From NCBI RefSeq assembly GCF_024508875.1, contig NZ_JANINU010000330.1, positions 46,655-110,654 on the forward strand: a DNA stretch of 64,000 nt. The letters run 5' to 3'. This stretch comes from Phenylobacterium sp. (GTDB lineage: Bacteria > Pseudomonadota > Alphaproteobacteria > Caulobacterales > Caulobacteraceae). Below the pieces are notes generated by a model that was not told the DNA's origin, made no database searches, and saw only the letters and a program-made list of their open reading frames with translations. Below, in pieces: positions 9,413-19,111 of this stretch. Position numbers and translations under genes: made by a program. Each line of letters starts with the position of its first letter. Within the stretch, counting starts at the first letter, position 1.

Positions 9413-11188
9413 TTGGGTCGACTGCTATACGCCGTCGCCGCCTCGGCGGCCTTGTGCGCTCCCGGCCTCGCCGAGGCGGCCGAGCCTAAGGCGACGGTCC
9501 AGGGCGAGATGGATGCCGATCTCCGCACGACGATCCAGCGCGTGATCGGCGAGACCGATCGCCCCATCGAGAACCGGTTCGAGGCAAGGCGGCGCGCGCG
9601 CGCCGCCGCCGAGGACGCCATCGCCGCCCTGCGTTCCGAAGGCTACTACGGCTACCGCGTCGAGCCCGACGTCAGCGAGACCGATCCGCCGCGCCCCCTC
9701 GTCCAGATCGCGCCGGGCCCCCGGTTCACCATCGGCGGCGTCGCCGTCGAATGGCGGGGCGTCGCGCCGGACGCCGACGCGCAGGCCGCGGCCCAGGCCG
9801 CCGTGGCGCTGCCGAAGGGAGCGCCGGGACGGGCGGTCCAAGTCATCGCCGCCGAAGGCCGCATCGTCGCGGCGATCCAGAAACGGGGCTATGCCGACGC
9901 CGCCCCGGAGCCCAGGGACGTCGTCGTCGATCACGCCGACCATACGGTGCGTCCCACCTATCGCATCGCCGCGGGCGCGCTGGTGCGGCTGGACGGGCTG
10001 AAGGTGAGTGGCGGCGGACGCACCGATCCTGCCTGGCTGCGTCGCCTAGCGCCCTGGAACGCCGGGGACCCCTACGATCCAGACGACGTCGCCGAACTGG
10101 AACGCCGGCTGCTGGACACTAGCGTCTACGACAGCGTGACGGTGGCCCTAGCGCCCCCCGAGAACGCCACCCCCGACGGGCTGCGCCCGGTGATCGTCAG
10201 CCTTAGCGAGCGGAAGACGCGGACCATCGAGGCCAGCGCCAGCTACGCCACCACCGATGGCCCGGGGGTCACGGTCCGCTGGACGCACTACAACCGGCTT
10301 CACCGGGCCGATACGATCGCGCTCTACGGCACAGTGTCGGATCGCGACACCCGGGCCGGCACGGACGTCTCGCTCCCGCACTGGCGGCGGCCGCAGCAGA
10401 CGCTGAAGGTCGGCGGCTCGGCCTACCGCGAGGAGACCGACGCCTACGACGAGACCGGTGCGGAGGCGCACGCCGACGTCACCCGCCGGCATGGCCGGAT
10501 GTCGTACGTGACCCTGGGCGCTTCGGTCACCGCCAGCCGCTCGGACGAGAAGAAGGCCGGCACGCTCACGACCCTCGGCCGCGATCTGGTGACGGTGGCC
10601 GGTCTCGGAGACGTCCTCTTGGACCGCTCCAACGACGCGCTGAACCCCACCCGCGGCTGGCGGCTCAGCGCGCGACTGGAACCGTCCCTGATCCTGGGCG
10701 ACACGAACCTGCCCTACCTGCGGGCGGTGGCTCAGGGCGTCTACTATCTGCCGCTGGACAAGCAGGCGAAGACCGTGTTGGCTGGCCGGCTTCGCCTGGG
10801 ACGGATCTTCAACGGCACGGTCGACGAGATCCCGGCCTCGCAGCGCTTCTACGCCGGCGGTGGCGGTTCGGTGCGAGGTTTCCCATACCAGGCGGTCGGC
10901 CCGCGGCTGTCGGACAACACGCCCCGCGGCGGCGTCTTCCTCTTCGAATCCTCACTGGAAGCGCGCCGCGACCTGACCTCGAAATGGGGGATGGCGGTCT
11001 TCGTGGACGCCGGCGCGGTCGGGTCCAGCGGGCCCATAGACTTCCAGGACCTGGCTGTGGGGGCGGGCGTGGGCGTCCGCTACAATCTGGGCTTCGCGCC
11101 CATCCGCATCGACCTCGCCACGCCCGTCGCGCGGCGCAAGGGCGAGCCGGCGATCCAGGTCTACCTCAGCATCGGGCAGAGCTTTTGA
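9413..11188 (+). CDS. tamA: Outer membrane translocation module subunit TamA
   Basis: Omp85-family outer-membrane protein, 591 aa, with a signal peptide (cleavage near AEAAEP), N-terminal POTRA domains (about residues 40-260) and a C-terminal 16-strand barrel ending in YLSIGQSF with the required terminal phenylalanine. The conserved barrel motif GGGGSVRGFPYQAVGP (about residue 483) is the lid-lock VRGF motif of Omp85 proteins. Start is TTG at 9413 with GAGG at 9401-9404. Its stop overlaps the tamB start. Together TamA and TamB support outer-membrane protein or phospholipid delivery. Confidence 0.93.
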   Translation: MGRLLYAVAASAALCAPGLAEAAEPKATVQGEMDADLRTTIQRVIGETDRPIENRFEARRRARAAAEDAIAALRSEGYYGYRVEPDVSETDPPRPLVQIAPGPRFTIGGVAVEWRGVAPDADAQAAAQAAVALPKGAPGRAVQVIAAEGRIVAAIQKRGYADAAPEPRDVVVDHADHTVRPTYRIAAGALVRLDGLKVSGGGRTDPAWLRRLAPWNAGDPYDPDDVAELERRLLDTSVYDSVTVALAPPENATPDGLRPVIVSLSERKTRTIEASASYATTDGPGVTVRWTHYNRLHRADTIALYGTVSDRDTRAGTDVSLPHWRRPQQTLKVGGSAYREETDAYDETGAEAHADVTRRHGRMSYVTLGASVTASRSDEKKAGTLTTLGRDLVTVAGLGDVLLDRSNDALNPTRGWRLSARLEPSLILGDTNLPYLRAVAQGVYYLPLDKQAKTVLAGRLRLGRIFNGTVDEIPASQRFYAGGGGSVRGFPYQAVGPRLSDNTPRGGVFLFESSLEARRDLTSKWGMAVFVDAGAVGSSGPIDFQDLAVGAGVGVRYNLGFAPIRIDLATPVARRKGEPAIQVYLSIGQSF

Positions 11189-14100
11189 GCACGCCCTCCG
11201 ATACGCCGCCCTCGGGTGGGGACGGTGGCGAAGGCGCGGTCGCCGAGGTCCTGAAGCGGCCGGCGCTGCCCAAGGCCATCACCGCGGTCGCCTTGTCGCT
11301 GCTTGTCCTTCTGGTCGGCGCGCTGGCCGTGGGCCGTTACGGGGTGCTGCTGCCGCAGGTCCGGCTGCTCATCGAGGCGCGGACGGACGGCCTGAAGCTG
11401 GGCCGGATCGGGCGGCTCAAGGTCGAGGGGCTGAGTGGCGACATCTGGCGCGACGCGCGCGTCCGCCGGCTCACGATCCGGGACGAGAAGGGCGTTTGGC
11501 TAGAAGCCAATAATGTCCATATCACATGGCGTTACCTGGAACTTCTCCGACGCCGGTTCGACGCCGACCTGATCGAGGCGCAGAGCGTCCGGGTCATACG
11601 CCGCCCAACCCTGGCCCCCAAGGGCAAGGACCGCGGGCTGCCGGTCTCGTTCCATATCGACGAGGCGCGGACGAGACTCGTCCTCGAACCCGCCTTCAGC
11701 AGTACGCGCGGCGTCTACGACCTCGGGTTCGACCTGGACATGGAGCGAAAGGGCGGTCGCCGGGGGAAGGTCCAGGCGGCAAGCGTGCTCCATCCGGGCG
11801 ACCGCCTGCATCTCGACTTCGCCTTCGGCGCCGCCGGGCCGATGCGGATCGTCGCCGACGCGGTCGAAGCCAAGGGCGGAGCCCTGGCAGGCGCCGCCGG
11901 CCTGCCGCACGACCAGCCGTTCCGCCTGGCCATCCGGGCCGACGGCACGGTCTCGACAGGACAGTTCTCGGCGACCGCGACGAGCGGGAGGCTGACTCCG
12001 CTCTACGCCAGAGGGCAGTGGACGCCGCAGGGCGGACAGGCGGGGGGACGCGTGCTCCTCGTGGCGTCCTCGCTCACCGCGCCCTACGCCGAGCGGGTGG
12101 GTCGCGACGTGGTCTTCGGCATCGCCGGGCGTAAGGCGCGCCCAGGCGCCTACGCCCTGGACGCGCGCCTGAAATCCAACGCCGTCACGCTACGCGCCTG
12201 GGGTGAGGGGGACCTCGGCAAGAGGGCGTTGGCCCCCTCGGGGATGCGGCTCGACGCGCAGACCGCGTCGCTGAACAAGCTGCTGGGCGGCGGGCCCGGG
12301 CTGGGCGCCACGCGGGTCACTGGCCTGGTCACCGGCCAAGCCGCCGCCTGGACTTTCCGCGGCAACGCCGATGTCGCCGATGTTACGCTCGGATCCTACG
12401 TCCTCGCGCGTGTCGCGGGGCCTGTGGAAGTCGCGCGCGGCAAGACGGGCCTTGCGGTCAAGGCGAAAGCGCAGGGGGGCGGGGGCCGGGGAGAGGGCTT
12501 CGCCGCCGCGTTGCTGGGCGGGGCTCCGGTCGCCGAACTGGATGGCGAGCGGCTGTCCAACGGCCAGCTTCTCCTGCGTCGCCTCGACCTGACCGGCCGG
12601 GGCCTGAAGGTGCAGGCCAGCGGCGACCGCAGCCTGCTGGGCGCCGTGAACTTCAAGGGCAAGGCCAACATCTCCAATCTCCAGGCGGCGCGTCTTGGCG
12701 CGAACGGAGCGGCCAGTCTCGATGTGCAGGCCTCGCAGGCGGGCTCGGGCGCGCCGTGGACCTTCACGCTCGACGCCCGTGGCGACCGCTTTGCCGTGGG
12801 CCTGGCCGAGCTGGACCGGCTGCTGGGCGGAAAGCCGCGGCTGCAGGCCCAGGCAAACTGGCAAGCCGGCCGGCTGTCGGTGGCCAAGGCCAGTCTCGCC
12901 GGCGCCTCGCTCGACGCCAACGCGGCCGGGGTCATGGAGGCCGACCGGTCGCTAGCCTTCAAGGCGGACTGGACCGCGACGGGCCCGGTGCGAGCCGGCC
13001 CGGTCGAGATCACCGGGCGCATCGAGGGGACCGGCGACGCGACCGGAACACTTAGTGCGCCGCGCCTCGACCTCGTGGCCGACCTGGAGCAGGTGGACGT
13101 CCCCCGCCTGCCGCTGAAGGACGCTAAGCTGGCCATCACCTTTCAACGGCAGGCCGATGGCTCGAACGGGACGGCGGCGATCACCGCGGGCAGCGAATAT
13201 GGCCCGGCGCGGGCAAAGGCCGATTTCCGGTTCCCCCGGGGCGGCGTTGACCTGAGCGACCTGTTCCTCGACGCCGGCGGGGTCAAGGCGTCCGGCACGC
13301 TGTCGCTGCGCAGTTCGAGCCCCTCGGCGGCCGACCTGCGCCTCGAGATCGTGCACGGCGCGTTCCTCGACGCCGGGCGGGTCACCGGCACGGCGAAGGT
13401 CGTGGACGGCGCGGGCGGTGCGCGGGCCGACCTGTCCCTGCGGGCGGAAGCCGTCAGGGCGCGGAATTCCGCCATCACGATCCAGTCGGCGCGGCTGGAG
13501 GCCGACGGACCGTTGGCGCGGTTGCCGTACACGGTGCAGGCGCGCGGCGCGTCGGGACAGGGCGCCTGGACGGTCGACGGACGGGGTGCGCTGTCGGACT
13601 CGGATGCTGGTTACGAGCTCGCCTTCGACGGCCGCGGCGCGCTGGGCAAGCGCAACCTTCAGACGACGGAGACGGCCAGTTTCCGCTTCGGCGGCGCCGA
13701 GCGATCCGCGCGGGTGCGCCTCGCGGCGTCGGACGGCGGAAAGCTGGACTTCGACGGCCTGCTCCGGGACGGGGTCGCGAACGTTCGCGCACGGGCGCAG
13801 GACCTCGGCCTCAACCTCTTCAATGCCGACCTGGACGGTCGCGTGAACGCGACCCTCGCATTGCAGGGGCAGGGCGATCGGCTTCAGGGAAATCTCGACG
13901 CCCAGCTCGCGGACGCCAGGGGCCGGGGCACACCCGTGGCCCAGGGCATGGACGGAAGCCTGACGGCTCGCCTTGCGGATTCCTCCGTGGCCCTTGAGAT
14001 GGCGACCGCCAACGAGCAGGGCCTGAAGGCCAACGCCAGCTTCGTGTTGCCGGCGGAAGCGTCGGCCAGCCCGTTCCGCGTCGCCATCGCCCGCCAGCGG

Positions 14101-15393
14101 CCGATGCGAGGCCATTTCTTCGCTGCGGGCGAGGTGCGGCCGCTCTGGGAACTGCTGGTGGGCGGCGAACGGTCGCTCTCGGGCTTCGTGCGGACCGAGG
14201 CGTCGGTGTCGGGCACGCTTGCCGATCCGCGGGCGTCGGGGAACGTGACCGTGGACAAGGGCCGCTTCGACGACGGCGGCACCGGCCTATCGCTGCGCGA
14301 AGTCACCGTGCGGGCCGCGTTCACCGAGGACGACATCGACGTCACCGAGGCCAGCGGCGTGGACGGCAAGGGCGGACAGGTGAGCGGCCGCGGGCGCATG
14401 AGCCTGCTGCGGGAAGGCGCCTCCAGCTTCCGCCTCGACCTGCGGAATTTCCGGCTGATCGACAACGAAACCGCGACAGCCTCGGCGACCGGCCGGGCCG
14501 TGATCAACCGCGCCGCGGACGGCAAGGTGAAGCTCTCGGGCGACCTGACCATCGACCGCGCCGACGTCGCTGCGGATCCGCCCACGCCGTCGGGCGTGGT
14601 GGCGATGGACGTGCGGGAGATCAACCGCCCGGACGACCTGCCGGCCGTGCTCCCCGCCACCGCCAAGCGCGGGCAGGGATGGACGCTGGACGTCAACCTG
14701 CGGGCGCCCCGCCGCGTGTTCCTGCGTGGGCGCGGCCTCGACGTCGAGCTCTCGCTGGACGCGCACGTGGGCGGCACCACCTCGCGCCCGGATCTCAGCG
14801 GCACGGCGCATGTGGTCCGCGGGGACTACGACTTCGCGGGCAAGCGGTTCGAGTTCGACGATCGCAGCGTCGTCTACCTGTCCACCCGGCCGGCCAACAT
14901 CCGCCTGCAGCTGGACGCGACGCGGGAGGACCCCTCGCTGACCGTCACCGTCAGGATTCGCGGTACGGCCGAGCGGCCCGAGATCACCCTGGTCTCTTCG
15001 CCCAGCCTGCCGAACGACGAGGTGCTGTCCAAAGTGCTGTTCGAACGCTCGGCGTCCCAGCTTTCGCCAGTGGAGGCCGCGCAGCTCGCGTCCGCGCTTT
15101 CGGCCCTGGCGGGCGGCGGCGGCTTCGACGTGATCGGCAACCTGCGCAACTTCGCCGGCTTGGACCGCCTGGCGTTCGGCGGCGACGACCAGTCGGGCGT
15201 TACGGTGTCCGGCGGCAAATACCTCACCGACGACGTCTACCTCGAGCTGACCGGCGGTGGTCGCGAGGGGCCGTCGGCGCAGGTCGAATGGCGGATCCGC
15301 AAGAACCTCTCGATCCTCTCGCGCCTCACCAGCCAGAACGCGGGGACGGGGACCGGGAACCGCGTCGCCGTGCGCTGGCGCAAGGACTACTGA
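11185..15393 (+). CDS. tamB: Translocation and assembly module protein TamB (AsmA-like)
   Basis: Very long envelope protein of 1402 aa. It has a short cytoplasmic N-terminus, one membrane anchor (about residues 30-52, LSLLVLLVGALAVG), a long beta-rich periplasmic stretch and the conserved C-terminal DUF490/TamB domain with GGTTSRPDLSGTAHVVRG and RIRGTAERPEITLVSSPSLP. It forms a bridge from the inner membrane to TamA; the family is linked to outer-membrane protein assembly and phospholipid transport. The start is TTG at 11185, overlapping the tamA TGA, which excludes the open frame further upstream inside tamA. Confidence 0.93.
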   Translation: MSTPSDTPPSGGDGGEGAVAEVLKRPALPKAITAVALSLLVLLVGALAVGRYGVLLPQVRLLIEARTDGLKLGRIGRLKVEGLSGDIWRDARVRRLTIRDEKGVWLEANNVHITWRYLELLRRRFDADLIEAQSVRVIRRPTLAPKGKDRGLPVSFHIDEARTRLVLEPAFSSTRGVYDLGFDLDMERKGGRRGKVQAASVLHPGDRLHLDFAFGAAGPMRIVADAVEAKGGALAGAAGLPHDQPFRLAIRADGTVSTGQFSATATSGRLTPLYARGQWTPQGGQAGGRVLLVASSLTAPYAERVGRDVVFGIAGRKARPGAYALDARLKSNAVTLRAWGEGDLGKRALAPSGMRLDAQTASLNKLLGGGPGLGATRVTGLVTGQAAAWTFRGNADVADVTLGSYVLARVAGPVEVARGKTGLAVKAKAQGGGGRGEGFAAALLGGAPVAELDGERLSNGQLLLRRLDLTGRGLKVQASGDRSLLGAVNFKGKANISNLQAARLGANGAASLDVQASQAGSGAPWTFTLDARGDRFAVGLAELDRLLGGKPRLQAQANWQAGRLSVAKASLAGASLDANAAGVMEADRSLAFKADWTATGPVRAGPVEITGRIEGTGDATGTLSAPRLDLVADLEQVDVPRLPLKDAKLAITFQRQADGSNGTAAITAGSEYGPARAKADFRFPRGGVDLSDLFLDAGGVKASGTLSLRSSSPSAADLRLEIVHGAFLDAGRVTGTAKVVDGAGGARADLSLRAEAVRARNSAITIQSARLEADGPLARLPYTVQARGASGQGAWTVDGRGALSDSDAGYELAFDGRGALGKRNLQTTETASFRFGGAERSARVRLAASDGGKLDFDGLLRDGVANVRARAQDLGLNLFNADLDGRVNATLALQGQGDRLQGNLDAQLADARGRGTPVAQGMDGSLTARLADSSVALEMATANEQGLKANASFVLPAEASASPFRVAIARQRPMRGHFFAAGEVRPLWELLVGGERSLSGFVRTEASVSGTLADPRASGNVTVDKGRFDDGGTGLSLREVTVRAAFTEDDIDVTEASGVDGKGGQVSGRGRMSLLREGASSFRLDLRNFRLIDNETATASATGRAVINRAADGKVKLSGDLTIDRADVAADPPTPSGVVAMDVREINRPDDLPAVLPATAKRGQGWTLDVNLRAPRRVFLRGRGLDVELSLDAHVGGTTSRPDLSGTAHVVRGDYDFAGKRFEFDDRSVVYLSTRPANIRLQLDATREDPSLTVTVRIRGTAERPEITLVSSPSLPNDEVLSKVLFERSASQLSPVEAAQLASALSALAGGGGFDVIGNLRNFAGLDRLAFGGDDQSGVTVSGGKYLTDDVYLELTGGGREGPSAQVEWRIRKNLSILSRLTSQNAGTGTGNRVAVRWRKDY

Positions 15394-15497
15394 CCGCCGG
15401 GCCCGGTCGGCCGGAAACGAAATTGCGCCCCTGGAGCCGTTCTCGCATAGATTGCGTGGGCCGCCTGTGCGCGGCGGATTCGGGCGGGGGCTCTCGT

Positions 15498-16802
15498 ATG
15501 CGTCTTGGCGTGATGGCGGCCGCCGCCGCGGCCTTCTGCGTGGCCTCTCCAGCTTTCGCGGCCACCTGCAGCTACAGCGAGACGGACGCCGCGGGGCGCG
15601 TGGCGGCCTGCGAGAAACTCTTGGCGACGCCGGGCGTCAACGACGACACGGCGGCCCAGGCGCGGGTGGTCCTGGCCGACACCTACCGGACGGCCGGAAA
15701 GCTCGATATGGCGCTGGCGCAAGCGGAGATCGCGGTGAAGCTGGCGCCAAGCCAGGCGACGGTGTTCGTGACCCGCGGCCAAATCCTCGAGCTGATGCAA
15801 CGGCTCGACGCCGCGATGGCGGACTACGACAAGGCGGTCGGCCTCGACCCGCAACATGTCATGGCTCGCGTCAGCCGTGGCCTGGTCCGCTATGACCGCG
15901 GGGAATACGAAGCCGCCGTGCGCGACTACACGGCGGCGCTTGAGACATCGCCCGGCGACCCGTCGATCCATCTGGCGCGCGCGCGGTCGGAGTACGCCCT
16001 GAACCAGCTTCAGCCGGCGCTGGACGATATCCGAAAGGCCGAGCGCATCGAGAAGCTGAGTGTCGAGGATCTCGCCTTCAAAGGCATCGTGCTGCAGAAC
16101 GGCGGCCGGTTGCCCGAGGCGCTCGCCGCCTACAACGCCGCGCTCAAGCTCGCGCCGCGCAACGCCGAGCTCATCTCCGCCAAAGGCGCCGTACTCCACC
16201 TGATGCGGCTGGATGACGAGGCGGAAGCGACCTACCGCGCCGCGCAGCGCGCGGCCCCCGACAATCCGGCCGGCTATGTTGGTCTCGCGGCTGTCCAACT
16301 CGACATGGGGGCTCCGGACAAGGTCAGGGCGACGCTCGATCCGTACCTCAAGCGCAAGCCTGAGGATCCCCAGGCCCGGCTCTTGCTGGCGCAGGCCGCC
16401 ATCGCCGCGGGGCGGCCCGACGAGGCCCTGCCGATCCTCGACGCGCTGATCGGCGCCGAGCCTGGGTCGGCCGAGTTCCACGTCGAGCGCGGGCGGGCCT
16501 GGTACGGTCGAGGCGACGAGGCGCGCGCCCTCGCCGACTTCGACAAGGCGGTCTCGCTCGACGCTCAATCCGTCGAGGCGCTCTTCGCCCGCGGCCGACT
16601 GCATGCGCTGGCCAAGCGCTATGCCCTGGCGATCGCCGACCTGGACGCCGTCGTGAAGCTGGATGGTGAAAACGCGACCGTTCTCTGGTGGCGGTCGCGG
16701 GCCAAGGTCGGCGCCGGTGACGCCGCCGGCGGAAAGGCGGATCGCGATGCGGCGGTCAAGCTGGCGCCGGACCTCGTGGCCGAGCTCGACAAGGCGGCCT
16801 AA
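15498..16802 (+). CDS. Exported tetratricopeptide repeat protein
   Basis: Protein of 434 aa with a clear signal peptide (MRLGVMAAAAAAFCVASPAFA, cut before ATCSY) and about ten TPR-like units spanning residues 45-430; blocks such as AMADYDKAVGLDPQH, AVRDYTAALETSPGD and ALADFDKAVSLDAQS show the TPR spacing. Probably a periplasmic interaction scaffold. The ATG at 15498 begins the signal peptide; the open frame upstream runs inside tamB and is not coding. It stands 104 bases after tamB, whose envelope role it may share, but this is inference. Confidence 0.85.
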   Translation: MRLGVMAAAAAAFCVASPAFAATCSYSETDAAGRVAACEKLLATPGVNDDTAAQARVVLADTYRTAGKLDMALAQAEIAVKLAPSQATVFVTRGQILELMQRLDAAMADYDKAVGLDPQHVMARVSRGLVRYDRGEYEAAVRDYTAALETSPGDPSIHLARARSEYALNQLQPALDDIRKAERIEKLSVEDLAFKGIVLQNGGRLPEALAAYNAALKLAPRNAELISAKGAVLHLMRLDDEAEATYRAAQRAAPDNPAGYVGLAAVQLDMGAPDKVRATLDPYLKRKPEDPQARLLLAQAAIAAGRPDEALPILDALIGAEPGSAEFHVERGRAWYGRGDEARALADFDKAVSLDAQSVEALFARGRLHALAKRYALAIADLDAVVKLDGENATVLWWRSRAKVGAGDAAGGKADRDAAVKLAPDLVAELDKAA

Positions 16803-16830
16803 GGGACGTGGGCCCTGGAGGCAGGCCGGC

Positions 16831-17160
16831 CTAGTGGCCGATGCCGGCGCGCAGCTTGTACTGGCCTTCCTTGAAGGCGTCGAAGAGCAGCGAGGCCTGC
16901 GGGTGACCGACCGGCTGGCCAGTGTCGTCGACCTCTAGGTTCTGCTCGGAGACATAGGCGACGTAGGCGCTGTCGTCGTTCTCGGCCAGCAGATGATAGA
17001 ACGGCTGGTCCTTGTGCGGCCGGATGTGCTCCGGGATCGACAGCCAGTACTCCTCGGTGTTCGAGAAGGTCGGATCGACGTCGAAGATCACGCCACGGAA
17101 CGGGTAGACGCGGTGACGGACGACTTGGCCGATCGTGAATTTGGCGAGTCGCGTGCTCAT
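16831..17160 (-). CDS. hspQ: Heat shock protein HspQ
   Basis: Small protein of 109 aa of the YccV/HspQ family. Motifs: FTIGQVVRHRVYPFRGVIFDVDP, YHLLAENDDSAYVAYVSEQNL and a conserved C-terminal helix FDAFKEGQYKLRAG. In E. coli HspQ binds hemimethylated DNA and modulates Lon protease, acting as specificity factor and target. The start chosen is the ATG at 17160 (MSTRLAKFTIGQ); the frame is open 22 codons further but without family similarity. Convergent with the TPR gene. No sigma-32 promoter could be recognised. Confidence 0.9.
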   Translation of the reverse strand: MSTRLAKFTIGQVVRHRVYPFRGVIFDVDPTFSNTEEYWLSIPEHIRPHKDQPFYHLLAENDDSAYVAYVSEQNLEVDDTGQPVGHPQASLLFDAFKEGQYKLRAGIGH

Positions 17161-17321
17161 ACCGTCGAATCTACGTCCCCTGTCCTGACTGGAAGGTGAA
17201 CGTAGCGTCGGAAAGCCGTCATTCAACCGTCGTCGTCTTCCGGGCGCCCGCGACGCTTGCTACTATCGCCGCGAAATGAGGCGCGCGGGGGCGTGCGCCT
17301 GCGTAGGACGGATGCAAGTCC

Positions 17322-18410
17322 ATGAGTGAGGCGCTGCGCGCGCCCGGGCCGGTGAGTCGCGGCCGGGAGAGGTCTGTGGTCGATCCGCCGTGCTATGCGG
17401 CGCTTGACCTGGGGACCAACAATTGCCGTCTCCTCATCGCGACGCCCAGCCCGTCGGGTTTCCGCGTCGTCGAGGCCTACTCGCGGATCGTGCGGCTGGG
17501 TGAGGGGCTTTCGCAGAGCGGCCGCCTTTCGGACGAGGCGATGGATCGGGCCCTGGCCGCCCTGAAGGTCAGTGGCGAGAAGGTCCGCCGCCGCCGGGTG
17601 GTGAAATTCCGCGCCATCGCCACCCAGGCCTGCCGGATCGCCGAGAACGGCGAAGCATTCGTGAGCCGCGTGGCGCAGGAAACCGGCGTGAAGCTGCAGA
17701 TCATCAGTCCGCAGGAGGAGGCGCGCCTGTCGGTGACCGGGTGCCTCAACCTGCTGGACGATCGCCACGACGCCGCCCTGGTGGTCGATGTCGGCGGCGG
17801 CTCGACCGAACTCTCGTGGGTGGATCTCAAGGCCACCCCGCCCGGCGGGGCGCCGGTAGTGCGCGCGTGGCAGTCGATCCCCATCGGCGTGGTCACGCTC
17901 GCGGAGCGCTTCCCGGAGGGCGACGTGGCCACCGCGAGCTGGTTCCGCCGGATGATCGAGCATGTGAAGGCCGAGGTGGCCGCCTTCCGCCGGGCCGATC
18001 CCATGCGGCCGGTCTTCCACGCCGACCGCGCGCATCTCGTCGGCACCTCCGGTGCGATCACCAGCCTGGCCGGCATGCATCTCAGGCTGCCCCGCTACGA
18101 CCGCAGCCGCGTAGACGGCATCTGGATGAGCCGCGACGATTGCGACGCCGCGGCCGACGACCTGCTGGCCCTGACCGCGGCGCAGCGCGCGGCGCAGCCC
18201 TGCATCGGGCCGGACCGCGCCGACCTTGTGCTGGCCGGGGCGGCGATCCTCCAGGCGGTGCAAGAGGAGTGGCCCTGCAGCCGCGTCCGCGTGGCCGACC
18301 GCGGGCTGCGCGAAGGCATTCTCCTTTCGCTGATGGCTGAGCGGAGTCAGCGACGCCGCCGCAAGCGTCGCCGCGCGCGCGGCAAGAGCGCGGAGGCGCC
18401 CGTCCAATGA
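17322..18410 (+). CDS. ppx: Exopolyphosphatase / guanosine pentaphosphate phosphatase family protein
   Basis: Ppx/GppA enzyme of 362 aa, predicted to hydrolyse polyphosphate or pppGpp. The actin-like fold motifs are present: phosphate 1 loop ALDLGTNNCRLLIA (residues 27-40), the mid-region catalytic segment ISPQEEARLS, phosphate 2 loop VVDVGGGSTELSW and the adenosine-side motif LVGTSGAITSLAG. It is the short version, lacking the C-terminal HD-like domain of E. coli Ppx. The basic C-terminus (RSQRRRRKRRRARGKS) may bind polyphosphate or RNA. Its TGA overlaps the rlmE ATG. Ppx and GppA cannot be told apart here. Confidence 0.9.
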   Translation: MSEALRAPGPVSRGRERSVVDPPCYAALDLGTNNCRLLIATPSPSGFRVVEAYSRIVRLGEGLSQSGRLSDEAMDRALAALKVSGEKVRRRRVVKFRAIATQACRIAENGEAFVSRVAQETGVKLQIISPQEEARLSVTGCLNLLDDRHDAALVVDVGGGSTELSWVDLKATPPGGAPVVRAWQSIPIGVVTLAERFPEGDVATASWFRRMIEHVKAEVAAFRRADPMRPVFHADRAHLVGTSGAITSLAGMHLRLPRYDRSRVDGIWMSRDDCDAAADDLLALTAAQRAAQPCIGPDRADLVLAGAAILQAVQEEWPCSRVRVADRGLREGILLSLMAERSQRRRRKRRRARGKSAEAPVQ

Positions 18411-19111
18411 CCGAGCCGCCTCGCAAGCGCATGGTGAAGCCGCCGACCGGCGGCCTGGAGGGCGGGCGCGGCAAGCCCGCGCGCCTCAAGACCGCCAAGG
18501 AACGCACGCCCAGCCAGCAGGCCTGGCTGGAGCGCCAGATCAACGATCCGTTCGCCGCCAAGGCGCGGGCATTGGGATATCGTAGCCGCGCCGCGTTCAA
18601 GATCAGCGAGATCGACGACCGCTTCCATTTCTTCAGGAAGGGCGCCCGCGTCGTCGACCTGGGCCTGGCCCCCGGCGGCTGGACGCAGCTCGCCATCGAG
18701 CGCGGCGTCACCGACATCGTCGGCGTCGACCTGCTGCCCGTCGACCCGCTGCCGCCCGCCCACATCCTGCAGATGGACTTCACCGACCCGGAGTGCGGGC
18801 CGAAGCTGATCGCGCTGCTGGGCGGTCCGCCCGATGTCGTGATGTCCGACATGGCCCCCAACACCATCGGCCACCGCGAGACCGACCACCTGCGCATCGT
18901 GGGGCTGATCGAGGCGGCCATCGACTTCGCCGTCGAGGTGCTGAAGCCGGGCGGGACCTTCGTCGCCAAGGCCTTCCAGGGCGGCGGCTCGGACGAGTTG
19001 ATCGCGCTGCTGAAGAAGCACTTCCGCGACGTGCGCAACATAAAGCCCAAGGCCAGTCGCCAGGACTCATCCGAGGTCTTCTTCGTGGCGACGGGATTCC
19101 GGGGGCGTTAG
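18407..19111 (+). CDS. rlmE: 23S rRNA (uridine-2'-O)-methyltransferase RlmE (FtsJ)
   Basis: SAM-dependent ribose methyltransferase of 234 aa that modifies a uridine in the peptidyl transferase loop of 23S rRNA. The K-D-K-E catalytic tetrad is visible: Lys65 (RAAFK), Asp148 (SDMAPN), Lys188 (FVAKAFQGG) and Glu223 (SSEVFF). The SAM motif is VVDLGLAPGGWTQ. An N-terminal basic extension of about 40 residues precedes the fold, as in other alphaproteobacterial members. Translationally coupled to ppx by ATGA. Its 3' end overlaps the convergent LysR gene by four bases. Confidence 0.95.
   Translation: MTEPPRKRMVKPPTGGLEGGRGKPARLKTAKERTPSQQAWLERQINDPFAAKARALGYRSRAAFKISEIDDRFHFFRKGARVVDLGLAPGGWTQLAIERGVTDIVGVDLLPVDPLPPAHILQMDFTDPECGPKLIALLGGPPDVVMSDMAPNTIGHRETDHLRIVGLIEAAIDFAVEVLKPGGTFVAKAFQGGGSDELIALLKKHFRDVRNIKPKASRQDSSEVFFVATGFRGR

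Noticed and set aside
10984..11184. Upstream extension of the tamB reading frame
   Set aside because: It lies inside tamA, has arginine/proline-rich noise, and the TTG at 11185 overlaps the tamA stop as expected for coupled genes.
12952..14115. A 387-codon minus-strand frame inside tamB
   Set aside because: Opposite-strand shadow of a strongly supported gene with no motif of its own.
14679..15497. Upstream extension of the TPR protein frame into tamB
   Set aside because: No similarity to anything; a clear signal peptide begins at 15498.
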